A DNA stretch of 64,000 bases from positions 806,001 to 870,000 of the forward strand of contig CAVQVO010000017.1 of NCBI GenBank assembly GCA_963717115.1. Reading direction: 5' to 3'. The position numbers were made by a program, and so were the translations under genes. A model generated the notes under the pieces. That model was not told the DNA's origin. It made no database searches and was given only the letters and a program-made list of their open reading frames with translations. This stretch comes from JBBQUN01 sp963717115. GTDB lineage: Bacteria; Actinomycetota; Acidimicrobiia; Acidimicrobiales; SZUA-35. Position 1 is the stretch's first letter. Each line of letters opens with the position of its first letter. This document shows positions 53,629-62,310 of the stretch, piece by piece.

Positions 53629-54306
53629 TCAGGATCCCGACGCGTCGGAGGCCGCCACCGTGGTCGCGGTCGGGTCGGGAACGGGAGTCGGAGCGCCGGC
53701 GAGACACACCACCCGACGTTCGTCGCGGTTCCAGAGCGGCTCGGTCGGCACGAACTCCTCGGCTCGTCGGGTCGAGGTGGCGTAGGCCTCGCCGAAGACC
53801 TGCTCGAATCGCTGGAGGCAGACCCGGGCGGCGGCGCGCCGGATCGTGCGGTCGCCGGGGTACTCCAGATCGAGTGCACCGGGGCAGGCCGTCGCCGTCA
53901 GATCGGCGAGGTCGGTCTCGTGGGGCCCGAGGCAGTAGGTGGCATAGACGGTCCCGTCCCAGGACCCGGCGCAGTCGACGATGGCGACGGTGTCGGGACG
54001 GGGGACGAGCGTCGTCGTCGCCGCCAGTGTGGGCGGAACCGTCTCGGCCGTCGTTGCGTCGGAGGACTCGGCGAGCGTGGTCGTCGACTCGACGGGCGTC
54101 GGTGGGGCGAGGCTGGCGTAGCACTGGCCCTCGATCAGGTCGAGGTTGGGCGCCAACGACAGGATGAGCGGAGGCACCGTGGTGGTGTCGGCGGGGACCT
54201 CGGTGCTGGTCGTGGTGCGTTCGATGGTCTCGTCGCCCGAGGACGAACAACTCGTCGAGACCCCGGCGACGATCGCCAGGGCGATCGCGATCGCCCTGCC
54301 GATCAC
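53629..54306 (-). CDS. Septum-formation-domain-like lipoprotein
   Basis: Exported lipoprotein of about 225 residues. The signal ends GVSTSCSSS (Cys near 20), then a Thr-rich linker. A repeated Cys pattern follows: GQCYASL, VDCAGSWDG, CLGPHETDL, TACPGALDL, ARVCLQRF and RRVVCLAG, with FVPTEPLWNRDERRVVCL near the end, which fits the Septum_form domain (cysteines, PH, W, R, C). Its role is inferred from family name only. The GTG start overlaps the sortase stop (GTGA), so the two act together. Confidence 0.72.
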   Translation of the reverse strand: MIGRAIAIALAIVAGVSTSCSSSGDETIERTTTSTEVPADTTTVPPLILSLAPNLDLIEGQCYASLAPPTPVESTTTLAESSDATTAETVPPTLAATTTLVPRPDTVAIVDCAGSWDGTVYATYCLGPHETDLADLTATACPGALDLEYPGDRTIRRAAARVCLQRFEQVFGEAYATSTRRAEEFVPTEPLWNRDERRVVCLAGAPTPVPDPTATTVAASDASGS

Positions 54307-55343
54307 AACGCCGGGAGGAGCTTGTCGAGGTGGGTGAACGTGCCCCACAGGCCCCACAGGACCAGCGGCGACGACAGCGCATAGGCCGGCCACCGCTTCC
54401 AGGCCCGGCCGAACAGCCATCCGGCCAGCGCGAACAGGCTGGTGGCGACGCCCCACAGCACGCTCGGTGCGGTCTCTTCGGTGTTCCAGCCGAGCGACTC
54501 GTCGAGCACGTTCTCGTCGGTGGTGGATTCGTCGACGTCGGCGTCGGTCGCACCGTCACCCGGATCGTCGTCGGACACGGAGGGGGTCGTGGTCGTGGTC
54601 GGGAGATCGGGCGCCGGCGGTGACACCAGGATGGCCGAGACCACGATCCGTTGGGCTGCGGAGTACTTCGGATGGCAGGCGGTGAGGGTCAGGCGGTTGT
54701 CGCCCTGGTCCTCGACGACCTCGACGGCCGACGCATCGACGATGAAGTGCCCGACCTCGTTGCCGTCGGGATCGATCTGGGGCAGGACCTCGTAGAAGTA
54801 GGTGCCGAAGACGGTCTCGACGATGATCTGCTCGCCCGGTTCGATGAGATCGAGGTCGCCGAACGGGGCACCATAGGTGGTGCGGTGTCCGGCGATGGCG
54901 GCGTTGCCGGCCTGGCCCGGGAAGGGGGTCGAGGGGTAATGGCCGGGGCCCTTGCGCAGGTCTTCACGGCTCGTGCCCTCGATGATCTGCTTGTCGACGC
55001 CGATCGAGGGGATGGCGATGGACCCCAGGACCTCGCCGTTCTCGGGCACGAGTTCGTCGGCGATGACCTGCAGCACCTCGGGTGACAGCGTGGTCGGTGT
55101 CGCCGTGGTCGTCGTCTCGCCGGGGATGGTCGACGCCGTGGTGGCGGTCGTCGCGAGTTCGGGGGCGATCGCCGCCAGCATCGCCTGCTGCTCGGCGAAC
55201 TGATCCTCGAGTGCGGACTGGTTCCGGGCCTCCTGCCACGCCGTGCCCCAGAGCTGGAACCCCGCGAACGCCAGCACCAGCATGCCGAGGGTGATGAGGG
55301 TGCGTCCGATGCCGCCGATGATCGACGCCGTGCGCGGGGTCAT
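54303..55343 (-). CDS. Class E-type sortase with C-terminal membrane tail
   Basis: Transpeptidase of about 346 residues. An N-terminal helix (TLITLGMLVLAFAGFQLWG) leads to a linker and the catalytic core: His in AIAGHRTTYGAPF, Cys in LTLTACHPKYSA and Arg in SAAQRIVV. After the core comes a Thr/Asp-rich acidic stretch and a second hydrophobic region (VLWGVATSLFALAGWLFGRA, then ALSSPLVLWGLWG), so the protein is anchored at both ends. A class E sortase would use an LAXTG-type signal; no such substrate lies next to it. It is coupled to the Septum_form-like lipoprotein. Confidence 0.9.
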   Translation of the reverse strand: MTPRTASIIGGIGRTLITLGMLVLAFAGFQLWGTAWQEARNQSALEDQFAEQQAMLAAIAPELATTATTASTIPGETTTTATPTTLSPEVLQVIADELVPENGEVLGSIAIPSIGVDKQIIEGTSREDLRKGPGHYPSTPFPGQAGNAAIAGHRTTYGAPFGDLDLIEPGEQIIVETVFGTYFYEVLPQIDPDGNEVGHFIVDASAVEVVEDQGDNRLTLTACHPKYSAAQRIVVSAILVSPPAPDLPTTTTTPSVSDDDPGDGATDADVDESTTDENVLDESLGWNTEETAPSVLWGVATSLFALAGWLFGRAWKRWPAYALSSPLVLWGLWGTFTHLDKLLPAL

Positions 55344-55476
55344 GCTGGGGGCTGGGTCGGGAGCGACATGGACCCGCCAGGGTAGAGCCGCTCATGGCCC
55401 GCCGGGTGTCATCGGTGCGGTCGCGGTGGGCGCCCACGGGCGCGCCCTGCGAGCCCGCGCCGTATCGTTGCGGGCT

Positions 55477-55500
55477 GTGACTGAATCGTTGCCGGTGTGA
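55477..55500 (+). promoter_or_regulatory. Possible 7-codon leaderless leader peptide before ccmA
   Basis: TATCGT at 55463-55468 is followed after 8 nt by GTG and the short frame (M)TESLPV, whose TGA overlaps the ccmA start as GTGA. The pattern suggests a leaderless mRNA whose first translated item is a tiny peptide, coupling ribosomes into ccmA. It could be chance in GC-rich DNA. Confidence 0.35.
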
Positions 55501-56249
55501 CCGCGTCGCCACCCTCGATCGACCCGTCACCCGTTCCGGTGATCTCGCTGCGCGGGGCGGTGTCGCTGCTCGGTCGATTCCCGGCCCTGGCCGGTGTCGA
55601 TCTCGACGTGGCCGGCGGTGAGGTGGCCGTGCTCGAGGGCCCGAACGGGGCCGGCAAGTCGACCCTGCTGCGTCTGTGTGCCGGGCTCGCACCGCTGCAC
55701 CAGGGATCGGGCCGTGTGCTGGGTCGCGATCTGGCGCGCCGCGTCGAACGACGGTCGTTGCGCCGCGAGGTGGGGCTCCTCGGCCACGCCACGGCGCTCT
55801 ACGACGAACTGACCGTCGAACAGAACGTGGGCTTCTGGGCTCGGGCCAACGGCGCGACCGATGCCGAGATCCAGCCGGCCCTGGCCGCACTCGGACTCGA
55901 TGGTCGACTCCGGACCGTCCCGGTGGCGGGACTCTCGGCCGGTCAGCGCCGCCGGGCGGCGATGGCGGTCCTGGTGTGCCGGCGACCGAGGCTCTGGCTG
56001 CTCGACGAGCCGCATGCCGGGCTGGATCGGGCGGGACGCGACCTCGTCGACGACCTGATCCGTCGGGCCGTCGGGTCCGGGGCCACCGTCATGTTGGCCT
56101 CGCACGAGGCCGACCGGGCCGAGGAGCTGGCGACCGTGCTGATCTCGGTCGTCGGCGGACACACCGAGGCGACACCGGTCACCGATCGACGAACCGGCGT
56201 CCCTCCCGCTCCGGAGTCGGTCGAGCGCGCCGAGGGTCGGTCGTGCTGA
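55497..56249 (+). CDS. ccmA: Heme exporter ATP-binding protein CcmA
   Basis: ATPase of the CcmABCD complex that releases holo-CcmE, about 250 residues. Walker A is GPNGAGKST, Walker B LWLLDEPHAGLDRAG, the signature is LSAGQRRR instead of LSGGQ, common in CcmA, and the switch His is in LASHEADRAEEL. First gene of a nine-gene ccm run. Its stop lies within the first codons of ccmB (overlap 7 bp). Confidence 0.88.
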   Translation: MTASPPSIDPSPVPVISLRGAVSLLGRFPALAGVDLDVAGGEVAVLEGPNGAGKSTLLRLCAGLAPLHQGSGRVLGRDLARRVERRSLRREVGLLGHATALYDELTVEQNVGFWARANGATDAEIQPALAALGLDGRLRTVPVAGLSAGQRRRAAMAVLVCRRPRLWLLDEPHAGLDRAGRDLVDDLIRRAVGSGATVMLASHEADRAEELATVLISVVGGHTEATPVTDRRTGVPPAPESVERAEGRSC

Positions 56250-56941
56250 GCGACGCCTGGCTGGTGGCGCGCAAGGACCTGTTGATCGAGGCCCGTTCGC
56301 GTGTCCTGACCACCCAGCTCCTGCCGTTCGGCGTCATCGTGCTCGTGCTGTTCGCGTTCGGCCTCTCGCCCGATCGCCGGGTCGCAGCCGAGCAGGGGGT
56401 GAGCCGCACGGTGCTGGCCCAGGTGGCGCCGGGCCTGTTCTGGTTGGCGGTGCTCTTCTCGGCGCTCCTCGCCTTCGCCCGGGCGTTCGCCGTCGAGGCC
56501 GTCGACGGCAATCTCGACGCGCTCCGCCTGACCGGTCTCGACCCGGCCGGCATCTTCCTGGGGAAGGGCCTCGCCGTGGCGGTCGAGCTCGTGGTGCTCG
56601 AGGCGGTCCTCGGAGCCGGTGCGTTCCTGCTGTACGGACCCGGTCTGGTCGACCCGTTGCTCCTGGCCGTCACGGTTGCCACGACCACGCTCGCTCTGGC
56701 CGCCGCGGGTACGCTCTACGCAGCGCTGGCATCGGGTATGCGAGTCCGAGACACCCTCGTTCCGCTCCTCGTCCTGCCGGCACTGTCGCCGGTCCTGCTC
56801 GGCGCCTCCATCGCAACCGAGGCCGCACTGTTCGGGCCGACGTCGGATGGCTGGCCTTGGGCCGGCTTGCTCGGAGCTTTCGCCCTCCTTTACCTGGGGG
56901 CGGGAATCCTCTCGTTCGGACGTGTCCTGGAGGAAGCGTGA
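56243..56941 (+). CDS. ccmB: Heme exporter permease CcmB
   Basis: Membrane partner of CcmA, about 232 residues and six helices. Conserved start: WLVARKDLLIEARSRVLTTQ, then FWLAVLFSALLAFARAFAVE, the DALRLTGLDPAGIFLGKGLA loop, and LLVLPALSPVLLGASIATEA. This is a good match to CcmB. GTG 56243 overlaps ccmA; its stop overlaps ccmC as GTGA. Confidence 0.9.
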   Translation: MLSDAWLVARKDLLIEARSRVLTTQLLPFGVIVLVLFAFGLSPDRRVAAEQGVSRTVLAQVAPGLFWLAVLFSALLAFARAFAVEAVDGNLDALRLTGLDPAGIFLGKGLAVAVELVVLEAVLGAGAFLLYGPGLVDPLLLAVTVATTTLALAAAGTLYAALASGMRVRDTLVPLLVLPALSPVLLGASIATEAALFGPTSDGWPWAGLLGAFALLYLGAGILSFGRVLEEA

Positions 56942-57741
56942 CCCCAACCGACATCCCCGCCAACACCGGGTCACGACTGACGCGGGTGCTCGGCGTCGTC
57001 ACCGGGATCAGCCTGGTCGTCTTCCTGGCGATGGCGTTGTTCATCTCGCCGCCCGAGGTGTCCCAGCGCGACGCCGTGCGGCTGTTCTATCTGCACGTGC
57101 CGTCGGCGATCGTGGCCTTCTACTACTCCTTCGGGGTGGTCGCCCTCGGCAGCGTCATGTACCTGTGGAAGAAGTCGACGTTCTGGGACCTCGTGGCCGG
57201 GGCAGCCGCCGAGATCGGCGTGATCTTCTGCGCCTTCACCCTGGTCACGGGCATGTTGTGGGGTCGTCCGACCTGGGGCGTGTACTGGACCTGGGACCCC
57301 CGCCTCACGATGACGACCATCTCGTTCGTCCTGTTCTGCGGCTATCTGGCGGTCCGGCGCCTCGACATGGATCCCGCCATCCGGTCCCAGCGGGCCGCCG
57401 TCCTGGGGTTGATCGGCTTTGCCAACAGTTTCCTCGTCCGGTACTCGGTCGAGATCTGGCGAGGCCTCCACCAGGGCACGACGCTGACGCCGATCGACAC
57501 CAAGATGGAGGGCACGATGCTGGGCTCGTTCTTCCTCGGGCTGCTCGCCATGACGCTGCTCTTCGTGTGGTTGCTCGTCCATCGTTTCCGGGTGGCCTGG
57601 CTCGAGCACCAGATCGAGACGGCGGGCCTGACCGAGGCCATCGCCCGTCGCCGAGCCGACCGGGCCACCGACCATCTCGACACTGCCGACCGCGCCGTCA
57701 CCGAGCCGGCCCCCACCCACGTCGGCGGAGAGGGCGCCTGA
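56938..57741 (+). CDS. ccmC: Heme delivery protein CcmC
   Basis: Six-helix membrane protein of about 267 residues that hands heme to CcmE. The tryptophan-rich heme-handling motif is WGRPTWGVYWTWDPRLT, and the external His pair lies in FYLHVPSAIVAFYYSFG and VEIWRGLHQGTTLTP. The cytoplasmic C-terminal tail of about 55 residues is longer than in enterics. GTG 56938 overlaps ccmB. The stop overlaps the tiny ccmD as TGATG. Confidence 0.93.
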   Translation: MTPTDIPANTGSRLTRVLGVVTGISLVVFLAMALFISPPEVSQRDAVRLFYLHVPSAIVAFYYSFGVVALGSVMYLWKKSTFWDLVAGAAAEIGVIFCAFTLVTGMLWGRPTWGVYWTWDPRLTMTTISFVLFCGYLAVRRLDMDPAIRSQRAAVLGLIGFANSFLVRYSVEIWRGLHQGTTLTPIDTKMEGTMLGSFFLGLLAMTLLFVWLLVHRFRVAWLEHQIETAGLTEAIARRRADRATDHLDTADRAVTEPAPTHVGGEGA

Positions 57742-57875
57742 TGCATTGGCAGTACGTCATCCCCGGCTACCTGATCGTGTTCGTGACCCTGGCGCTCTAC
57801 GCCGGGTACCTCGTCCGACGGGGTCGGCAGCTCGCCGCACGGGTTCCCGCCGAGAAGAGGCGTTTCCTTGACTGA
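57741..57875 (+). CDS. ccmD: CcmD-like small membrane protein (44 aa)
   Basis: Single-helix protein starting MHWQYVIPGYLIVFVTLALY, then GYLVRRGRQLAARVPAEKRR, the length and charge pattern of CcmD, which holds holo-CcmE to the CcmABC complex. Its position between ccmC and ccmE supports the call more than sequence does. It overlaps both neighbours. Confidence 0.75.
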   Translation: MHWQYVIPGYLIVFVTLALYAGYLVRRGRQLAARVPAEKRRFLD

Positions 57876-58347
57876 CCTGGATCTCACCCCCCGCCCCGGC
57901 GACGACGCCGCCGGTCGCCCCCGTCGCCGGGTCCGCAACTGGGCGATCATGGGCACGCTCACCGCCGTGCTCGGGTTCGTCCTGTTCCAGGCGCTGACCA
58001 GCGCCAGCGTGTACTACTACAACGTCGACGAAGCGGTGGCGCAGCGGGCCGAGCTGGCCGACCGGACCTTCCGGATGCAGGGCACCGTGGTGTCCGAGCC
58101 CATGACCGGAGCCGACGGCGCCATCACGTTCGACGTGGCGTTCAACGACACCACCGCCACCGTCCGCCACATCGGCGAGGAGCCCACCGACCTCTTCGAG
58201 CTGGCGATCCCGGTCGTTGCCGAGGGCCACTGGGACGGCTCGATCTTCGTGTCCCGTCTGCTCCAGGTGAAGCACTCCGAGTCCTACGTCGCCGACAATC
58301 CCGATCGCGTCGACCCCGAGGTCGAAGAGCGGCTCGACAGCCCGTGA
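57868..58347 (+). CDS. ccmE: Heme chaperone CcmE
   Basis: Membrane-anchored OB-fold heme carrier of about 159 residues. An N-terminal helix, WAIMGTLTAVLGFVLFQAL, is followed by TSASVYYYNVDEAVAQRAEL, FRMQGTVVSEPM and FELAIPVVAEGHWDG. The covalent heme His and the Tyr ligand are in VKHSESYVADN, the His-x-x-x-Tyr form. The start is TTG 57868, inside the end of ccmD. Function in System I cytochrome c maturation. Confidence 0.92.
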   Translation: MTDLDLTPRPGDDAAGRPRRRVRNWAIMGTLTAVLGFVLFQALTSASVYYYNVDEAVAQRAELADRTFRMQGTVVSEPMTGADGAITFDVAFNDTTATVRHIGEEPTDLFELAIPVVAEGHWDGSIFVSRLLQVKHSESYVADNPDRVDPEVEERLDSP

Positions 58348-60381
58348 ACTCCATCCTCGGCTTCGCGTTCACCATGCTCGGCCTGACCGCTTCGGTGGCC
58401 GGCGCGCTCGTCGGCGTCTACGCCCTGGTCACCCGTCAGCCGAAGCTGCTGGCCGCGGTCCGACCGTGGACGTGGTTCCTGCCGATCTCCGGCATCGGTG
58501 CGTTCGTCGTGATGCAGGTCGCCCTGTTCCAGCGTGACTACTCGGTCAGCTATGTGCAGAAGGTGGGCAGCGAGACCACCCCGGCGTTGTACAACTTCGC
58601 GGCGCTGTGGTCGGCGCTCGAGGGCTCGATCATCCTGTGGGTGCTGATCCTGACGCTCTACATCGCGGCGATCCTGGTCAAGTTCCGATCCCGGGCCGCC
58701 GACCCGCTGTTCGGCTGGGCACTCGTCGTCATGCTCGCCATCAGCGCCTTCTTCTTCTCACTCATGGCCGGACCGGCCAACCCGTTCACGCCGGCCGAGG
58801 TCCCACTCGGATTCACCGGACCCGGCCCCAACCCGCTGCTCCAGAACCACATCCTGGTCGCCTTCCACCCGCCGATGCTCTATCTCGGCTACGTCGGGTT
58901 CTCGGTGCCGTTCGCCTTCGCGATCGCGGCGCTGGTCACCGGGCGGGTCGGCGAGGGCTGGCTGGTCGAGACCCGGCGCTGGACCGTGATCGCCTGGGGG
59001 TTCCTCACCGTCGGCATCATCCTCGGTGCCTGGTGGAGCTACGAGGTCCTCGGTTGGGGTGGGTACTGGGCGTGGGACCCCGTCGAGAACGCCTCGCTGC
59101 TGCCCTGGCTCACCGGAACCGCCTACCTGCATTCGGTGATGGTGCAGGAACGTCGGGGCATGCTGCGGGTCTGGAACCTGTCGCTGTTGTGCGCCACCTT
59201 CTGCCTCACCATCCTGGGGACCTTCCTCACCCGTTCGGGGGTCGTCAACTCGGTCCATGCCTTCTCCGAGGGGGCGGTCGGGCCATGGCTGCTGGCCTTC
59301 TTCACCGTCGTGGCCCTCGCCTCGGTCGGTCTGATCGGGTGGCGGGGCGATCGTCTCCGCTCACCCGGCGCCATCGACTCCGCCCTGTCGCGGGAGGCCT
59401 CCTTCCTGGCCAACAACGTGGCCTTCGGAGCGCTGGCGTTCGTCGTGTTGCTGGGGACCGTGTTCCCGCTGCTGGCCGAGGCGTACGACGACAGCCGACT
59501 GTCGATCGGTCGTCCCTATTTCGACTCGCTCGGTCGCCCGATCGCCTTCGTGATGCTGTTCCTCATGGCGTCGGCCCCCGTCCTGCCTTGGCGCAAGGCC
59601 TCGACCGAGTTGCTGGCCGAGCGCCTGTTCTGGCCCTCGGTGGCCGCCGTCGGGGCGATGGTCCTCGCCGTCGGGCTCGGCGCCCGGGGCCTCTATCCCG
59701 ATGATCACGTTCGGACTCGGCGGCTTCGCCGGCGGGGCCGCCGTGCGCCAGGTGGCGCTCGCCACCCGGCGCCAGGGTTGGCGGGGGTTCGTCGGACGAA
59801 CCAACGGCGGGATGATCGTGCACCTCGGTGTCGTCCTGATCGCCGTCGGGATCGCCTCGAGCGAGGCCTACAAGACCGACCGAACGGCCACCCTGCTGCC
59901 CGGGGAGTCGATCACCGCAGCCGGCCACGAGTTCACCTACCTGGGTGTCGGGGCCGACACCAACGCTCGCCGCGATCGGGTCTGGGCCGACATCCAGATC
60001 GACGGTGGCGACATCTACGCGCCCGCCCAGACCCGGTACCGCCTGCAGGGCATGCAGGTCCCGACCCCGTCGGTCCGGGCCGGGTTCACCGAAGACCTCT
60101 TCCTCGTCCTCGACCAGTCCCCCGAGCAGGCCGACGGGCCGATCCGGTTGCGGGTGATCGTCCGACCGATGATCAGCTGGCTCTGGGCCGGCGGTGCCCT
60201 CATGGCCCTGGGAACCCTGCTCGCCGTCTTCCCGGGTAACCGTCGTCGGGGCACCGAGGCCGTGTCGGCCCGACTCGGACCATCGATCGACGAACACGGT
60301 CCGGAGCTCGAGCCGCTGTCGACGCCGACCGATGGTGACGATCCGGTCGACGATCCCGATCGCCCGGCGGTGAACGCATGA
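58344..60381 (+). CDS. ccmF: Cytochrome c heme lyase subunit CcmF (one frameshift)
   Basis: Large membrane protein of about 679 residues that joins heme to apocytochrome c. The WWD motif is WGGYWAWDPVENASLLPWL and helices such as NPLLQNHILVAFHPPMLYLG carry the conserved His residues; GTFLTRSGVVNSVHAFSEG follows. At 59697-59699, CCC should be CC: dropping one C joins GARGLYP to MITFGLGGFAGG, and the protein continues through IVHLGVVLIAVGIASSEAYK to the overlap with ccmG. The shift is a +1 C insertion and probably technical, since the rest of the operon is intact. Confidence 0.9.
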
Positions 60382-60962
60382 CCGATCACGACGCAACACC
60401 CGACCCGGGCGAGTCCGGTGTCGAACACACGTCGCTCCCGGCGCAACGGTCCCACGCCGCGCGCAACGCCGCCTCCGTCGTGGGTGTGCTGCTCGTTGCG
60501 CTGATCGCGCTGCTCGCGCTCGGAGGCCCGGGAACCGACGCCGCCTCCAGCCGGCTCATCGATCGGCGTGTCCCCGACGTCTCGGGAGCGACCATCGACG
60601 GAGGCACCTACGACATCGACGCCGCCCGCGGGCGCTGGGTCCTGGTGAACTTCTTCGCGACCTGGTGCGCGGGTTGCATCGACGAGCATCCCGAGCTCGT
60701 CGAACTCGAGCGGTGGGGTCAGGAGACCGGCGACATCGAGATCGTCTCGGTCGTGTTCCAGGACCGGCCCGAGGATGTCGCCGCCCTGTTCGATCAGCTC
60801 GGCGGCAGCTGGCCCGTCCTCGGTGATTCGTCGCTGGCCGTCACCTTCCAGGTCGCCCAGATTCCCGAGAGCTTCCTGGTCGATCCCAACGGGGTCGTCG
60901 TCGCCCATGCCGTCGGGGGCGTGCAGGCCGACGACATCAAGCGGGCGATCGGCGGCGCATGA
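60378..60962 (+). CDS. ccmG: Thioredoxin-like CcmG/DsbE protein
   Basis: Membrane-anchored thioredoxin-fold protein of about 194 residues keeping apocytochrome CXXCH thiols reduced. An N-terminal helix, SVVGVLLVALIALLALGG, precedes the fold; the active site is FFATWCAGCIDEHPEL (CAGC), followed by the cis-Pro in VAQIPESFLVDPNGVVV. ATGA overlaps on both sides. Part of the ccm operon. Confidence 0.92.
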   Translation: MTDHDATPDPGESGVEHTSLPAQRSHAARNAASVVGVLLVALIALLALGGPGTDAASSRLIDRRVPDVSGATIDGGTYDIDAARGRWVLVNFFATWCAGCIDEHPELVELERWGQETGDIEIVSVVFQDRPEDVAALFDQLGGSWPVLGDSSLAVTFQVAQIPESFLVDPNGVVVAHAVGGVQADDIKRAIGGA

Positions 60963-61432
60963 CGCTCACCCGCCGGATCGTGTGGCTGGTCCTGGTCGTC
61001 CTCGGGGTCGGTTCGCTCAGCATCGCGACCCTCGACACCGACGCCGAGACGTCCGGCGAGCGCATCCAGCGCCTCTCCGATTCCTACGCCTGCCCGACCT
61101 GCCAGGGGCAGACGGTCGCCGATTCGAATGCGGCGGCCGCGGTCACGGTGCGCGACTACATCCGGACCCGGGTCGACGAGGGGGCCACCGATGCCGAGAT
61201 CCGCGACGAACTGGTGCAGGCCTATGGCGGGCAGGTCCTGCTGACCCCACGCGCCGACGGCGTGTCGGCGCTGATCTGGATCCTGCCGGCCATGGTCGCA
61301 GTCGGCGGATCGGCCGTCGTGGTCGCCTCACTGCGCCGTTCGCCGCCGACGAGCCGTCAGGCCACCGACGACGATCGTGCGCTCGTGTCACAGGCACGGG
61401 CGCGCTCGACCGACGAGGGATCCGGGGCCTGA
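60959..61432 (+). CDS. ccmH: Cytochrome c maturation protein CcmH (CcmL type)
   Basis: Protein of about 157 residues with a thiol motif, SYACPTCQGQTVADSNAAAA (CPTC), that works with CcmG on apocytochrome c. The N-terminal signal helix is IVWLVLVVLGVGSLSIA and a second helix, SALIWILPAMVAVGGSAVVV, follows the small three-helix domain, as in CcmH. ATGA overlap with ccmG. Confidence 0.92.
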   Translation: MTLTRRIVWLVLVVLGVGSLSIATLDTDAETSGERIQRLSDSYACPTCQGQTVADSNAAAAVTVRDYIRTRVDEGATDAEIRDELVQAYGGQVLLTPRADGVSALIWILPAMVAVGGSAVVVASLRRSPPTSRQATDDDRALVSQARARSTDEGSGA

Positions 61433-61433
61433 C

Positions 61434-62222
61434 ATGGCGGGTACCACCAGGCCCTCGTCGAGCGGGCGGAATCGTCTCGATCCCGATCGGCTGGCGGCGA
61501 TGGAGGAGGAGCGCGACTTCCTGCTCCGCTCGCTCGACGACCTCGATGCCGAGCACCGGGCCGGCGACCTCGACGACGCCGACTACCAGGCCTTGCGCGA
61601 CGACTACACGGTGCGGGCCGCCACGGTCATCCGTGCCATCGAGGATCATCGCGATGCGCTGGCCGAGGTCCGGGCCGGTCGGTCGGGTACGACCACCCGG
61701 CGGCTCGCCTGGATCGTGGGGGTGGCCGCGACGGCGATCCTCGCCGGAGTGCTCCTCGCGCAGGCCGCCGGCGAACGGGGCGTCGGCGACTCACTCACCG
61801 GTTCGATCGACGAGTCGTTGCGCGACCGCGTGCTCGAGTGTCAGCAGCTCGGGCAGGGCGGTGCCGACGGACTGGAGGCCTCGCTCCAGTGCTTCGACGA
61901 GGTCCTCGACCAGGATCCGAACAACGTCGAGGCGCTCACCTACCGGGGCTGGTACGTGTCGTTGGTGGCGGCATCGGCTCGCGATCAGGGCCTCCTCGAC
62001 CAGGCCGACCAGCTCTACGACGTGGCCCAGACGTTCGTCGAGCGCGCCATCGACGTCGATCCGACCTACCCCGATGCCCGCGCCTTCCGGGCCGTCATCG
62101 CCGACCGACAGGGCGACCCCGAACGGGCCTGCGCCGAACTCGCCGCCCTCGCCGCCCTCGACGCCCCGCCCATGATGGCGCAGCTCACCGCCGACATCGA
62201 CGAACGCCTCGGCTGCTCCTGA
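61434..62222 (+). CDS. CcmI-like TPR membrane protein
   Basis: Protein of about 262 residues ending the ccm operon. A cytoplasmic region with EEERDFLLRSLDDLDAEHRA and a CcmI-like AGDLDDADYQALRDDY motif leads to a helix (LAWIVGVAATAILAGVLLAQ), and an outer part with TPR-like units (CFDEVLDQDPNNVEALTYRG, VERAIDVDPTYPDARAF). CcmI presents apocytochrome to CcmFH. I leave the gene symbol blank because the C-terminal part is short. Starts 1 bp after the ccmH stop. Confidence 0.82.
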   Translation: MAGTTRPSSSGRNRLDPDRLAAMEEERDFLLRSLDDLDAEHRAGDLDDADYQALRDDYTVRAATVIRAIEDHRDALAEVRAGRSGTTTRRLAWIVGVAATAILAGVLLAQAAGERGVGDSLTGSIDESLRDRVLECQQLGQGGADGLEASLQCFDEVLDQDPNNVEALTYRGWYVSLVAASARDQGLLDQADQLYDVAQTFVERAIDVDPTYPDARAFRAVIADRQGDPERACAELAALAALDAPPMMAQLTADIDERLGCS

Positions 62223-62310
62223 TCCCGCCGGCCCCGAACCCGCCCCGCACCGCGGCGAGCCCGTGCACCACCCCCATCGTTCTGGCGGGCGTGCGTTCCT
62301 GGCGAGGGAC

